This document shows positions 26,310-34,834 of a stretch of 45,879 nucleotides of DNA, one piece after another (position 1 is the first letter of the stretch; each line of letters starts with the position of its first letter). The position numbers and the translations under genes are program-made. This DNA is from an uncultured Bacteroidia bacterium (GTDB lineage: Bacteria; Bacteroidota; Bacteroidia; Bacteroidales; Prolixibacteraceae). The stretch is from NCBI GenBank assembly GCA_903907075.1, contig CAIVMQ010000069.1, positions 1-45,879 on the forward strand. Direction: 5' to 3'. A model generated the notes under the pieces. The model was not told the origin of the DNA. It did not search any database and saw only the letters and a program-made list of their open reading frames with translations.

Positions 26310-26873
26310 ATGCAACTTGCGGGGAGAAAAATTATTCTGTGTGTCACCGGAAGTATTGCGGCCTATAAGGCTGCTTATTTGTTAAGGGGCCTTATTAAAC
26401 TTGATGCTCATGTGCAAGTTATAATGTCGCCTTATGCCAAGGAGTTTATATCCCCATTAACGCTTTCTACCCTTTCTTGCAGGCCAGTCTTAAGTGATTT
26501 TTTTTCCCCTTCTGATGGTTCATGGAATAGTCATGTTGATCTGGGCTTATGGGCTGATTTGATTGTTGTAGCTCCTGCTACTGCCAATACAATGGGGAAG
26601 ATGGCCTTGGGATTATGTGATAACTTATTGTTGGCAACATATTTATCTGCAAAATGTCCTGTTATGATTGCTCCGGCAATGGATTTGGATATGTTTGAGC
26701 ACCCTTCAACACAGCGTAATATCGAGCTGTTAAAGTCCTATGGAAATATAATTATTGATCCGGTATCTGGCGAGCTTGCCAGTGGTCTTGTGGGGCAAGG
26801 CCGGATGGAAGAACCTGATGTTATACTTGCGAAAATCGTTACGTTTTTTGCTCAAAAAAAAACGTCTGAATAA
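26310..26873 (+). CDS. coaBC: CoaC part of phosphopantothenoylcysteine decarboxylase/synthase (frame broken)
   Basis: 187 residues: the N-terminal flavoprotein decarboxylase half of CoaBC. Motifs are LCVTGSIAAYKAAYLLRGL, SHVDLGLWADLIVVAPATANT (His and PATANT), CPVMIAPAMDLDMFEHP, and SGELASGLVGQGRMEEP. It makes 4'-phosphopantetheine from phosphopantothenoylcysteine in CoA synthesis. The frame ends at TAA 26871-26873, just after an A9 run at 26854-26862. Deleting one A joins it to the CoaB half in the next frame, giving an ordinary full-length CoaBC. So this is either an assembly or sequencing indel, or a slippage-controlled fusion. CoaBC is essential in most bacteria, so simple loss is unlikely. 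Confidence 0.9.
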   Translation: MQLAGRKIILCVTGSIAAYKAAYLLRGLIKLDAHVQVIMSPYAKEFISPLTLSTLSCRPVLSDFFSPSDGSWNSHVDLGLWADLIVVAPATANTMGKMALGLCDNLLLATYLSAKCPVMIAPAMDLDMFEHPSTQRNIELLKSYGNIIIDPVSGELASGLVGQGRMEEPDVILAKIVTFFAQKKTSE

Positions 26874-27528
26874 GACCTACCTCGTAACTGCCGGACCCAC
26901 GCATGAAAAGATCGATCCGGTTCGCTATATCGGCAATTATTCGTCGGGTAAGATGGGGTTTGCTATTGCCGAACAACTTGCTTCTCGGGGTGCGAAAGTA
27001 ATCTTAATAGCAGGTCCGGTAGCTTTAACGATTAACCATCCTAATATTACGCGCATTGATGTGATCTCTGCCGCCGAGATGTACGATCAGTGCCTTCTCT
27101 ATTTTTCGAACTGTAATGGTGCGGTGATGGTTGCTGCAGTGGCCGATTTTGCCCCTGTAGTGATCAATAGCCAAAAGATTAAACGTACAACAGAGAATTT
27201 TATCCTTGAACTAAAGGCCAATCCAGATATAGCCGCTTCGTTGGGTGCAATAAAACGCAAGGATCAGATAGTTGTTGGATTTGCGCTCGAGACCAGTAGT
27301 GATGAAGAGAAGGCTCTCGCTAAACTTCGCGTTAAAAACCTGGATCTTATTATCCTGAATTCTTTGAACGATAAAGATTCTGGATTTGTTACCGATACAA
27401 ATTCGATAAAAATTCTCAATTCAGAGGGGGTGATTTTTACTTCCGGATTAAAGTTAAAAACAGATATTGCTGTTGACATTGTAAATAAAATAATAGAGAC
27501 AGAAGATTTTATCTTATCATTAGCGTGA
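26818..27528 (+). CDS. coaBC: CoaB part of CoaBC (phosphopantothenate-cysteine ligase), shifted frame
   Basis: The C-terminal ligase half, in frame +1 relative to CoaC. The core starts at KTYLVTAGPTHEKIDPVRYIGNYSSGKMGFAIAE (summarised by TAGPTHEKIDPVR, NYSSGKMG). It continues with AAVADFAP, KIKR, LELKANPDI, VVGFALE and LILNSLNDKDSGF. These are the expected CTP-binding and Cys-ligase motifs, including the SGKMG dimer-interface block. The only nearby ATG in this frame is 26818, with a purine-rich GGAAG before it, so independent translation overlapping coaC is conceivable, but a fused protein is the normal form. See the coaC entry for the A9 run that separates them. Confidence 0.85.
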   Translation: MLYLRKSLRFLLKKKRLNKTYLVTAGPTHEKIDPVRYIGNYSSGKMGFAIAEQLASRGAKVILIAGPVALTINHPNITRIDVISAAEMYDQCLLYFSNCNGAVMVAAVADFAPVVINSQKIKRTTENFILELKANPDIAASLGAIKRKDQIVVGFALETSSDEEKALAKLRVKNLDLIILNSLNDKDSGFVTDTNSIKILNSEGVIFTSGLKLKTDIAVDIVNKIIETEDFILSLA

Positions 27529-27541
27529 TTTTTGTATTTTT

Positions 27542-28468
27542 ATGGGAAATATACCCGTTTTTATGATTAGAATTTTTTTCCTGCTCTCCCTACTACTTCT
27601 CTCTAAAGTTGGCTTTAGTCAGGAATTCAGGTGCAATGTGAGTGTCTCAAGCTCTAGAGTCGAAGGGACAAACAAACAGGTTTTTGAGTCGATGCGAACC
27701 GATATTTACGAATTTATGAATAATCGTAAATGGTCTGATAATGTTTTTACCACCGATGAGCGTATCGAATGTACCGTATTTATTCAGATTACTCAGCAGC
27801 TTTCATCCGATGAATTTAGCGGAACGCTGCAGGTTCAGTTGAACAGACCAATATTTAACTCCTCCTATAACTCCCCGTTACTCAATATTAAAGATAACGA
27901 TATACAGTTCAGATATGTTGAGTTCCAGCCCATGGAATTTGATGAAACAGGGAATTCTAATCCGTTAACCAATCTACTTGCCTATTATGCCAATGTAATT
28001 CTAGGTTTTGATTACGACTCGTATTCACCCCTTGGAGGTACCCCATATTTTCAAAAGGCACGTGATATTGTAAACAGATCACAAAATGCACGCGAGAAAG
28101 GATGGAGGGCTTTTGAAGGGAATTTCAATCGCTTTTGGTTGATCGAAAACATGACTAATAAGGCGTATGGTCCTTTCAGAGAGTTGCTGTATCGCTATCA
28201 TCGGTTAGGATTAGATGTCCTCTCTGAAAAACCTGACCTTGGACGTTCTGAGATTGCTGATGCCTTGAAAAACATCGAACGTGTTTATCGGTCAAAACCT
28301 GATACCTACGTAAATAGACTCTTCTTCGATGCTAAGTCAGATGAGCTTGTCAATGTATTTTCTAAAGGGAGTACTGATGAAAAGGGTAGGGTCATGACCA
28401 TTCTTACCGAATGTGATCCGTCAAATTCGGGAAAATATCAAAAGATTTTGGAGCAGAAAATATTTTAA
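27542..28468 (+). CDS. porD: DUF4835 protein, PorD-type
   Basis: 308 residues with a signal peptide (IRIFFLLSLLLLSKVGFSQ). The family hallmark is EFRCNVSVSSSRVEGTNKQVF, then DIYEFMNNRKWSDNVF, LQVQLNRPIFNSSYNSPLLN, YYANVILGFDYDSYSPLGGTPYFQKA and EKGWRAFE. DUF4835 corresponds to PorD, described in Porphyromonas as needed for type IX secretion, although its exact mechanism is unclear. The position between coaBC and recN is conserved in Bacteroidota. An alternative start at 27563 keeps the same signal peptide. I found no T9SS C-terminal domain on secreted proteins in this window. Confidence 0.9.
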   Translation: MGNIPVFMIRIFFLLSLLLLSKVGFSQEFRCNVSVSSSRVEGTNKQVFESMRTDIYEFMNNRKWSDNVFTTDERIECTVFIQITQQLSSDEFSGTLQVQLNRPIFNSSYNSPLLNIKDNDIQFRYVEFQPMEFDETGNSNPLTNLLAYYANVILGFDYDSYSPLGGTPYFQKARDIVNRSQNAREKGWRAFEGNFNRFWLIENMTNKAYGPFRELLYRYHRLGLDVLSEKPDLGRSEIADALKNIERVYRSKPDTYVNRLFFDAKSDELVNVFSKGSTDEKGRVMTILTECDPSNSGKYQKILEQKIF

Positions 28469-28484
28469 TGTTTATTTTAGCCGA

Positions 28485-30137
28485 ATGCTAACACGCTTAA
28501 AAATTCAGAATTATGCACTAATCCGCGAGCTTGATGTTGAATTGAGTCCCGGTTTCTCTATAATCACCGGTGAGACAGGGGCTGGAAAATCAATTTTATT
28601 AGGCGCTCTGGGTTTAATTCTTGGTCAGAGAGCCGATTCTGCAGTGCTCAATGACAAGAATGCCAAGTGTGTTGTGGAGGCTAATTTTCGTGTTGATGGA
28701 TTAGGATTAGAGGAGCTTTTTAGTGCAAATGATCTCGATTATGAGCAGTATGCTATATTTCGCAGGGAGATAAATCCTGCCGGTAAATCGCGTGCTTTTA
28801 TTAACGACTCCCCGGTGATGCTTAAAGTGATGCAGGATATCGGCATCCGGCTTATTGATATTCACTCTCAGAACCAAAATCCTGAGATTAACGAACAGAC
28901 GTTTCAGATGATGGTCGTCGATATTTGTGCCGGGAATCAAACTAATCTTCTGATTTATAAGGAGAGTTTTAACCAATATCGAAAGTTAACTCTAGCGCAT
29001 GATCAAATGGAGCTTGCTATTGAAAAATCGAAAGCTGATTTTGATTATTTTCAATTTCAGTTCGATCAACTCGATAAGGCAAATCTGGTTGAAGATGAAC
29101 AACTTGAGCTCGAGAAGGAACTCGAGCTGCTTACCCATGCCGAGGAGATTAAGTCTGGTCTTTCAATGGTTACGGAGCTTTTAAATGGTGATGAGGGGTC
29201 TGCTTTAAATCAGACCAAGTCGGCAATCACGGCAATTATCAGAATGAACAGTTTTCTCCCCGAGGCAATACCTCTCTCACAGCGGCTCGAGAGTTTTTAC
29301 CTCGAACTCAAAGATATTGCACACGAGGCTGCCTTGATTGCCGATAAGGTGGAGTTTGATCCCAATAGGATCAGGATTATAAATGAGCGGCTTGACTTAA
29401 TCTATTCGTTGCAACAAAAACATCATGTGCAATCGTGTAGTGAGCTTATAGAATTGCGTAATGGTTTCGAAATACAGGTAAATGCGGTATCCTCAAACGA
29501 GGAGGAGCTGTTTCTGTTACTGAAATTAAAGGAGGAGAAATATGGTGAAGTGGAGGCTATGGCGCGTCAATTATCAGTAAAGAGGAGTCAGATAGCTGAG
29601 CAGATTGAAGCACGCGTTTTAGGTCAGCTTATCTTTTTGGGGATGCCTAATTCGAAATTTAAGGTTGAGATAACTCCGCTTCTTACCCCTACCGTAAATG
29701 GGATGGATAGTGTGAATTTTCTCTTTACCGCTAATAAAAATGGGCTTCTGAGTGAAATTTCGAAGGTGGCCTCAGGAGGGGAGATGTCTCGACTCATGCT
29801 GTCGATAAAGGCTTTGATCTCTAAGTCGAAAGCATTGCCAACGATCGTATTTGACGAGATTGATGCCGGTGTATCGGGAGAGATAGCCGATAGGATGGGA
29901 TCGATATTAAAGGAGATCTCTGCCGATATGCAGGTTATTAATATTACCCATCTTCCACAGATTGCCGCCAGAGGTGATCATCATTTTTTGGTGTATAAAG
30001 AGGATACAGCCCATGAGACAATTACTCGTTTGAGACAACTCTCCAAGGCTGAGCGGATCGAGGAATTGGCAAAAATGCTCAGTGGCGAGAATATTAGCGC
30101 CGCTGCCATACTGAATGCCGGTGAATTATTAAGGTAG
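28485..30137 (+). CDS. recN: DNA repair protein RecN
   Basis: 550 residues from ATG 28485, 16 bp after porD; the longer frame starts inside porD and adds 24 unrelated residues. SMC-like ATPase: Walker A GETGAGKSI, IDIHSQNQ, long central coiled coil (about 150-340), signature VASGGEMSRLMLSIKAL, and Walker B PTIVFDEIDAGVSGEIADRMG. QVINITHLPQIAARGDHHFLVYK completes it. It acts in double-strand break repair with RecA. The last gene of the conserved bamD block. Confidence 0.96.
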   Translation: MLTRLKIQNYALIRELDVELSPGFSIITGETGAGKSILLGALGLILGQRADSAVLNDKNAKCVVEANFRVDGLGLEELFSANDLDYEQYAIFRREINPAGKSRAFINDSPVMLKVMQDIGIRLIDIHSQNQNPEINEQTFQMMVVDICAGNQTNLLIYKESFNQYRKLTLAHDQMELAIEKSKADFDYFQFQFDQLDKANLVEDEQLELEKELELLTHAEEIKSGLSMVTELLNGDEGSALNQTKSAITAIIRMNSFLPEAIPLSQRLESFYLELKDIAHEAALIADKVEFDPNRIRIINERLDLIYSLQQKHHVQSCSELIELRNGFEIQVNAVSSNEEELFLLLKLKEEKYGEVEAMARQLSVKRSQIAEQIEARVLGQLIFLGMPNSKFKVEITPLLTPTVNGMDSVNFLFTANKNGLLSEISKVASGGEMSRLMLSIKALISKSKALPTIVFDEIDAGVSGEIADRMGSILKEISADMQVINITHLPQIAARGDHHFLVYKEDTAHETITRLRQLSKAERIEELAKMLSGENISAAAILNAGELLR

Positions 30138-30201
30138 TAATTGGCTGATTGGAAAACATTTCACGTTGTTTTTGGTTATATGAGATAGTAGTTTTTAGAG
30201 A

Positions 30202-30232
30202 ATTGGAGTTTAACAAATCAACACTATATTTG
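30202..30232 (+). promoter_or_regulatory. fabI promoter
   Basis: ATTG at 30202-30205, 19-bp spacer, TATATTTG at 30225-30232. It matches the Bacteroidota consensus apart from one -33 base. The start codon is at 30284. Confidence 0.7.
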
Positions 30233-30283
30233 TGCTTTATTTTATTAATTGAGAACTGTGAGGTTTTCAGAAATCGTTACTAG

Positions 30284-31126
30284 ATGGCTTATAATTTATT
30301 GAAAGGAAAAAGAGGGATAATTTTCGGTGCACTTAACGAAAGTTCTATTGCATGGAAAGTTGCTGAAAGGGCGCATGAGGAAGGTGCAATCTTCACTTTG
30401 TCTAATGCTCCGATAGCTCTTCGGATGGGCGAGATTCAAGTTCTTGCTGATAAATGCAATAGTACGGTGATCTCTGCAGATGCTACTAGCGTTGCCGATC
30501 TTGAAGCGTTGATCAGCAAATCAACAGAAATCTTAGGTGGAAAACTGGATTTCATTCTCCACTCGATTGGGATGTCTCCGAATGTAAGAAAAGGGAGACA
30601 TTACAGTGATTTGGATTACGATTTACTAACTAAAACACTTGATGTTTCTGCGGTGTCGTTCCATAAGGTATTGCAAACAGCTAGAAAACTCGATGCAATC
30701 AATGAGTGGGGATCTGTGGTCGCCTTATCCTATGTTGCTGCTCAACGTACCTTCTATGGTTATAATGATATGGCTGATGCAAAATCGCTGCTTGAGTCAA
30801 TTGCCAGAAGCTTTGGATATATCTATGGTAATGAACGTAAAGTACGTATCAATACGATCTCTCAGTCACCAACACCAACAACAGCAGGTAATGGATTGAA
30901 GATGTTCTCTAATCTACTTGATTTCTCTGAACGTTTATCTCCACTTGGTAACGCTTCTGCTGATGAATGTGCTGATTTTTGCGTGGTGATGTTCTCTGAC
31001 CTAACCAAAAAGGTGACCATGCAAAATCTTTTCCACGACGGAGGTTTCTCTTCGATGGGTATGAGTGTAAGTGCAATGGAACAATATAATAAAGGTTTCG
31101 AAGAAGAAGGTCATAAATTTGACTAA
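30284..31126 (+). CDS. fabI: enoyl-[acyl-carrier-protein] reductase FabI
   Basis: 280 residues of the short-chain dehydrogenase superfamily. It reduces enoyl-ACP with NAD(P)H in the last step of fatty-acid elongation. Active-site spacing is exact for FabI: Tyr150, Tyr160 and Lys167. Other motifs are GKRGIIFGALNESSIAWKVAE, LDFILHSIGMSPN, INTISQSPTPTTAG and NLFHDGGFSSMGMS. In E. coli this enzyme is the triclosan target. It is monocistronic, with its own promoter and a strong terminator. Confidence 0.96.
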   Translation: MAYNLLKGKRGIIFGALNESSIAWKVAERAHEEGAIFTLSNAPIALRMGEIQVLADKCNSTVISADATSVADLEALISKSTEILGGKLDFILHSIGMSPNVRKGRHYSDLDYDLLTKTLDVSAVSFHKVLQTARKLDAINEWGSVVALSYVAAQRTFYGYNDMADAKSLLESIARSFGYIYGNERKVRINTISQSPTPTTAGNGLKMFSNLLDFSERLSPLGNASADECADFCVVMFSDLTKKVTMQNLFHDGGFSSMGMSVSAMEQYNKGFEEEGHKFD

Positions 31127-31140
31127 TCTTAAAATCCTTG

Positions 31141-31182
31141 AACATAAAAAAAGCGCTTAAAGAAAAGCGCTTTTTTTATGTT
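31141..31182. terminator. bidirectional terminator between fabI and cysH
   Basis: A perfect 18-bp inverted repeat (31141-31158 with 31165-31182) with GC core AAGCGCTT, a 6-nt loop, and A/T runs at both ends. It ends exactly at the cysH stop codon and works for both convergent genes. Confidence 0.93.
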
Positions 31183-31884
31183 TTATCTTTTGTGTAATCC
31201 GCACTCTTTGGTGTCGGGATTCTCCCACCACCAGCGTCCTGCCCTGATATCCTCATCAGGGAGTATCGCGCGGGTACAGGGTTGGCATCCAATACTTGGG
31301 AAGCCTTTGTCATGCAGCGGATTATATGGTATTCCATTCGATTTAATAAATTCCAGAACATCGCTCTCGCTCCAGTCTATCAACGGATTTAGTTTGATCA
31401 ATCCGTTGGCCTCATCCCATTCAATACGTTGCATATTTTGACGCGTAACTGACTGGTCACGACGAAGGCCACAGATCCATACTTCCAGCCCTTCGAAGGC
31501 GCGCTTTAATGGTCCGAGTTTTCTGATTTTACAACATAGTTTTCGGTTCTCAACACTTTCGAAGAATAGGTTAATGCCTTTAGAGCCAACCATTTGCTCT
31601 ACCTGTATAGAGTCTGGAAAATAGATAGTTAGCTTTATGCCGTATTTGCTATTTGTACGGTGTATCAATTCATAAGTCTCAGGAAATAACCTCCCAGTAT
31701 CGAGGGTAAATATTTTTGTGCTTGTGTCAATCTTTGTTACCAGATGTGTTAGTACTTGATCTTCGGTGCCAAGACTACTGGATAACGCTATTTTACCATT
31801 GTATTCGCTGAGAAAAAACTCCAATAGTTCCTCAGCTGTTGCATTCTTATATTTTTGATTTAGTGCTTCAATTTGTTCCTTCAT
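31183..31884 (-). CDS. cysH: adenylyl-sulfate (APS)-type reductase of the CysH family
   Basis: 233 residues. The PAPS/APS reductase fold shows SSSLGTEDQVLTHLV, FTLDTGRLFPETYEL, and CGLRRDQS with the PP-loop-like binding arginines. Cys117-Cys118 (KLCCKIRKLGPL) and Cys200-x2-Cys203 (GCQPCTRA) mark a [4Fe-4S]-containing APS reductase rather than the cluster-free PAPS form. The catalytic Cys228 is in ECGLH near the C-terminus. It reduces activated sulfate to sulfite with thioredoxin. No ATP sulfurylase, CysI/J or sulfate transporter is adjacent. A TACTTTTG -7 element lies on the minus strand at 31908-31915. Confidence 0.92.
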   Translation of the reverse strand: MKEQIEALNQKYKNATAEELLEFFLSEYNGKIALSSSLGTEDQVLTHLVTKIDTSTKIFTLDTGRLFPETYELIHRTNSKYGIKLTIYFPDSIQVEQMVGSKGINLFFESVENRKLCCKIRKLGPLKRAFEGLEVWICGLRRDQSVTRQNMQRIEWDEANGLIKLNPLIDWSESDVLEFIKSNGIPYNPLHDKGFPSIGCQPCTRAILPDEDIRAGRWWWENPDTKECGLHKR

Positions 31885-32209
31885 TTTGAAATAGATTTAC
31901 TTTATGTCAAAAGTAATTTAAAATATGGTAACAGAATAGGTTCAAATCTATAGATCCATAGGTTTTTTACGTTGAGCTCGTCTGCTCTAGCTCCTTATTT
32001 CTCGCTCTAATTTCTTTGTCCTTTCCCTCAGCTGGTGCGGATATGTAATCCTGGAACGGCTAAATTTAACGCCTTTTTGAGGCTTGGTACTATTGCGTCA
32101 GTGACGGATTACTTCGACGGGGCATTATTTGATTTTGATCACGTCTTCGCCCTATCCTAGCACTGAGCGAATTTTTAGGAGTGTAGCTGAGGTGACTTTC
32201 TGACTTGCC
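31885..32209. repeat. intergenic region holding an inverted, diverged dispersed repeat
   Basis: After the cysH promoter (31908-31915) the gap carries a pyrimidine-rich tract (31985-32030) and then ATTGCGTCAGTGACGG at 32093-32108 and CGACGGGGCATT at 32115-32126. On the minus strand these are the AATGCCCCGTCG hairpin arm and the TGCGTCA stem of the family seen at 1190-1374. No gene is supported. Confidence 0.5.
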
Positions 32210-33985
32210 TTACCGAGGTAGTGAAAAAAGGAATTCGAGGCCACCCTCTTTCAGTTTTCGGGCTGAAATTTCCCCCTTGAAACTAAGAATGGCATTTTTT
32301 ACAATTGCCAGTCCTAAACCAGTTCCCCCTTCCTTGCGTGATCGACCTGAATCGACTCTATAGAATCGCTCAAAAAGTCTCGCAAGATGTTCATCATCTA
32401 CACCGGGACCATTATCTGAGAACGAAAAATAGTGAAAAGAGTTGTCTTCGTGATATTTATTTATTGTAATGGTGATATTGTCACCTGCGTAGTTCACCGA
32501 ATTCTCCATGAGGTTTCTGAATACGGAGAAAATTAACGAATGATTGGCTTTAATAATCAGGTTCTCTTCGATGGAACATTCAACTTGAATATTTTTTAGT
32601 TTAATCTGATCACTAAAACTTTCAATAGCCTCATTGATCACTTTTTTCACTGGAACCTCTTCGCGGACATACAATTCAGAGTACTCCTCAATCTTATTTA
32701 ATAGCGATATGTCATTTACTAGTTGGGTTAGTCTCTCCGATTGATTATAGGCCTTTTCAATAAAATAGTGTTGTTTACTGATTTCAAGGTCTGGATTGTT
32801 TAATACAGTCTCTAAATACCCTTTAACAGACGATATTGGTGTCTTAAGCTCATGCGAAATATTAGAAGTGATTTGTTGTTTCATAATACTCCTGCGCATT
32901 AGCTGGGTCTGATCTGCGATTAGTATTTCAAAACTCTTATCCGGAAAGACAATGCATTGTATGTTAAAGTGAAACTTATCTTTTTGTATGGAGTATTCAA
33001 TACGAGGCAATTCATTGAGTTGGTAGGTTGTATCATCAGCAATGATCTGATTAATAAATTCGTTGATCTCGTAAAACTCTTCAGCAAGGAAGATGTTTTC
33101 AATCGCTGTTGTTGTCTCCTCTGAAATAATATTAATAAAGAAAATAAAATGGCTGTTGTTTAGAATTGTTTTTTTATCTGCAGAGAAAAATCCAATTCCC
33201 TCGTTTAATACAAAGAGATGACTGATGAGTTTCTCTTTTTCGAGGACGAGTTCTGTTTTTGTCTTACCTAATTGCTGATATAGTTGAATGATCTCACGGC
33301 TTATAAATCCAAGCTCGTCATTTGAAAATCGGGTGTCCTCATAAATGTTTATGGCCTCATTTCGTCTTATTTTGACGGCAAAATCTTTGAGTTTTGCTAT
33401 TGAGTCACCGATATGGTTGGCAATATAACTGAGTAGAAATCCGAATATGATGAATAAAAAGATGAAAAATGGGATGAAAACCCTGTCGGCTCTGAGAAAT
33501 GCCTTTAATTGAGTATCGTAAATAACGGCTGTTCGAATAACATAATGGTTATACGCCTTGGCATAATAGATGTAATTCTGATTGGTTGTTGAAGAATGTC
33601 GGATATTTTCTCCGAATTCATTTTGGAGAGCTTTTTGAATTTCTGGTCGTCCAATGTGATTTTCCATCGTCGCATATTCTTGTATTGTATTGTCATACAG
33701 TACTTTTCCAGATCTGTCAATCACTGTTATTCTGGCTTTGTCGGGAGGGATGAGTGATTTTAAACTGTCCAGGGTTGAAAAGTCACCCTTGGCATAGAGC
33801 GAATTATGGTCGATATATCGATTGGTTAGGTCTGCATATTCATTTAAGGTTGTCTCAAGCTGACCAATTCTAAAATGTTTTTCACGTTGGCTTTGGAATA
33901 GAATGATCGAAAGGGTGAAGATTCCGAAAAGAAGCAGGAAATAAATAAATAATTTCCACCTGATTGTTTTATTCTTAAATAGCAT
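32210..33985 (-). CDS. phoR: phosphate-regulon sensor histidine kinase
   Basis: 591 residues. TM1 (about 12-31), periplasmic sensor region (about 32-167, containing a PDC-like stretch KARITVIDRSGKVLYDN), TM2 (168-189), a HAMP-like linker, a PAS-like domain (255-360), HisKA with phospho-acceptor His378 in NISHELKTP, and HATPase with N-box NLMENSVNYA, DNGPGVD and GGTGLGLA. It phosphorylates the response regulator encoded 17 bp upstream. Inferred to sense phosphate status with the Pst transporter and PhoU, since it ends the pst-pho operon; periplasmic sensing makes it closer to Bacillus-type PhoR than to E. coli PhoR. Confidence 0.92.
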   Translation of the reverse strand: MLFKNKTIRWKLFIYFLLLFGIFTLSIILFQSQREKHFRIGQLETTLNEYADLTNRYIDHNSLYAKGDFSTLDSLKSLIPPDKARITVIDRSGKVLYDNTIQEYATMENHIGRPEIQKALQNEFGENIRHSSTTNQNYIYYAKAYNHYVIRTAVIYDTQLKAFLRADRVFIPFFIFLFIIFGFLLSYIANHIGDSIAKLKDFAVKIRRNEAINIYEDTRFSNDELGFISREIIQLYQQLGKTKTELVLEKEKLISHLFVLNEGIGFFSADKKTILNNSHFIFFINIISEETTTAIENIFLAEEFYEINEFINQIIADDTTYQLNELPRIEYSIQKDKFHFNIQCIVFPDKSFEILIADQTQLMRRSIMKQQITSNISHELKTPISSVKGYLETVLNNPDLEISKQHYFIEKAYNQSERLTQLVNDISLLNKIEEYSELYVREEVPVKKVINEAIESFSDQIKLKNIQVECSIEENLIIKANHSLIFSVFRNLMENSVNYAGDNITITINKYHEDNSFHYFSFSDNGPGVDDEHLARLFERFYRVDSGRSRKEGGTGLGLAIVKNAILSFKGEISARKLKEGGLEFLFSLPR

Positions 33986-34002
33986 AGTTGGTTATGAGTA
34001 TA

Positions 34003-34689
34003 TCAGATTTCAAAATAGTAGCCAAATCCGGGCTTGTTGCGGATATAGCTACCATATTCTTCCATCTTTCTTCTTAATCGGGTCATATTGACATCTACTG
34101 TCCGGTCGGAAACAATTACATCACTCTCCCAGACTCTACGTAAGATCTCTTCACGAGAGAATATTCTTCCGGGTGTTTTTACAAGTAAGTAGATAATCTC
34201 ATATTCTTTACGGGTCAGGTCGATTTTCTTATCTCCCAGAACTAACCGTTTTGTCTCAAGGTCAATGGCTAGATTGCCCATGCTGAGCACTGTTGAGGCA
34301 ACTTCAGCTGGGGATACCTTTGCCCGCTTTAGGACTGCCTTAACACGCGCTTGAAGCTCCTTTATAGAGAATGGCTTGATGATATAGTCATCGGCACCGA
34401 GATTAAATCCGGTGAGCATATCGTTTTCGGCATCTCGTGCAGTGAGAAAGATGATTGGCACATCAAGAAGCATCTCTTTTCTGATCCGTTGGGCCAGACC
34501 AAACCCCGATATTTTTCCCATCATCACATCCAATATCATTAGATGATATCCGGTAAGGTCTCGTTTTAATGCCTCCTCTGCCGAAAAGGAAGTATCGACA
34601 TGATAACCCTCACTTTCAAGATTAAATTGTAGAATTTCATTGAGATCCTCCTCGTCTTCAACAACGAGAACCCGAAATTTCTCACTCAT
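34003..34689 (-). CDS. phoB: OmpR-family response regulator (PhoB-type)
   Basis: 228 residues. Receiver domain with acidic pair in VVEDEEDLN, phospho-acceptor Asp54 (MILDVMMG) and Lys in IIKPFSIKEL; the C-terminal OmpR winged helix has DLTRKEYEIIYLLVKTPGRIFSREEIL and RTVDVNMTRLRRKM. The genomic place next to PhoR and the Pst system identifies it as the PhoB/PhoP-like regulator that should bind the GTAAC boxes at 40936-40974 and 42598-42637. Phosphorylated by the downstream kinase. Confidence 0.93.
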   Translation of the reverse strand: MSEKFRVLVVEDEEDLNEILQFNLESEGYHVDTSFSAEEALKRDLTGYHLMILDVMMGKISGFGLAQRIRKEMLLDVPIIFLTARDAENDMLTGFNLGADDYIIKPFSIKELQARVKAVLKRAKVSPAEVASTVLSMGNLAIDLETKRLVLGDKKIDLTRKEYEIIYLLVKTPGRIFSREEILRRVWESDVIVSDRTVDVNMTRLRRKMEEYGSYIRNKPGFGYYFEI

Positions 34690-34834
34690 AGTTTCTCTTA
34701 CTTAGTGTAATAATTCTAGTGGATTATAAGACATTCCGTTATTTTTTAGAATCCACAAATGGGTAAAAATTTACTAATTCGAATTTCTATTCTCCAATTA
34801 CGAACGCGGTGACTATATTGTTTATGCAAGAATC

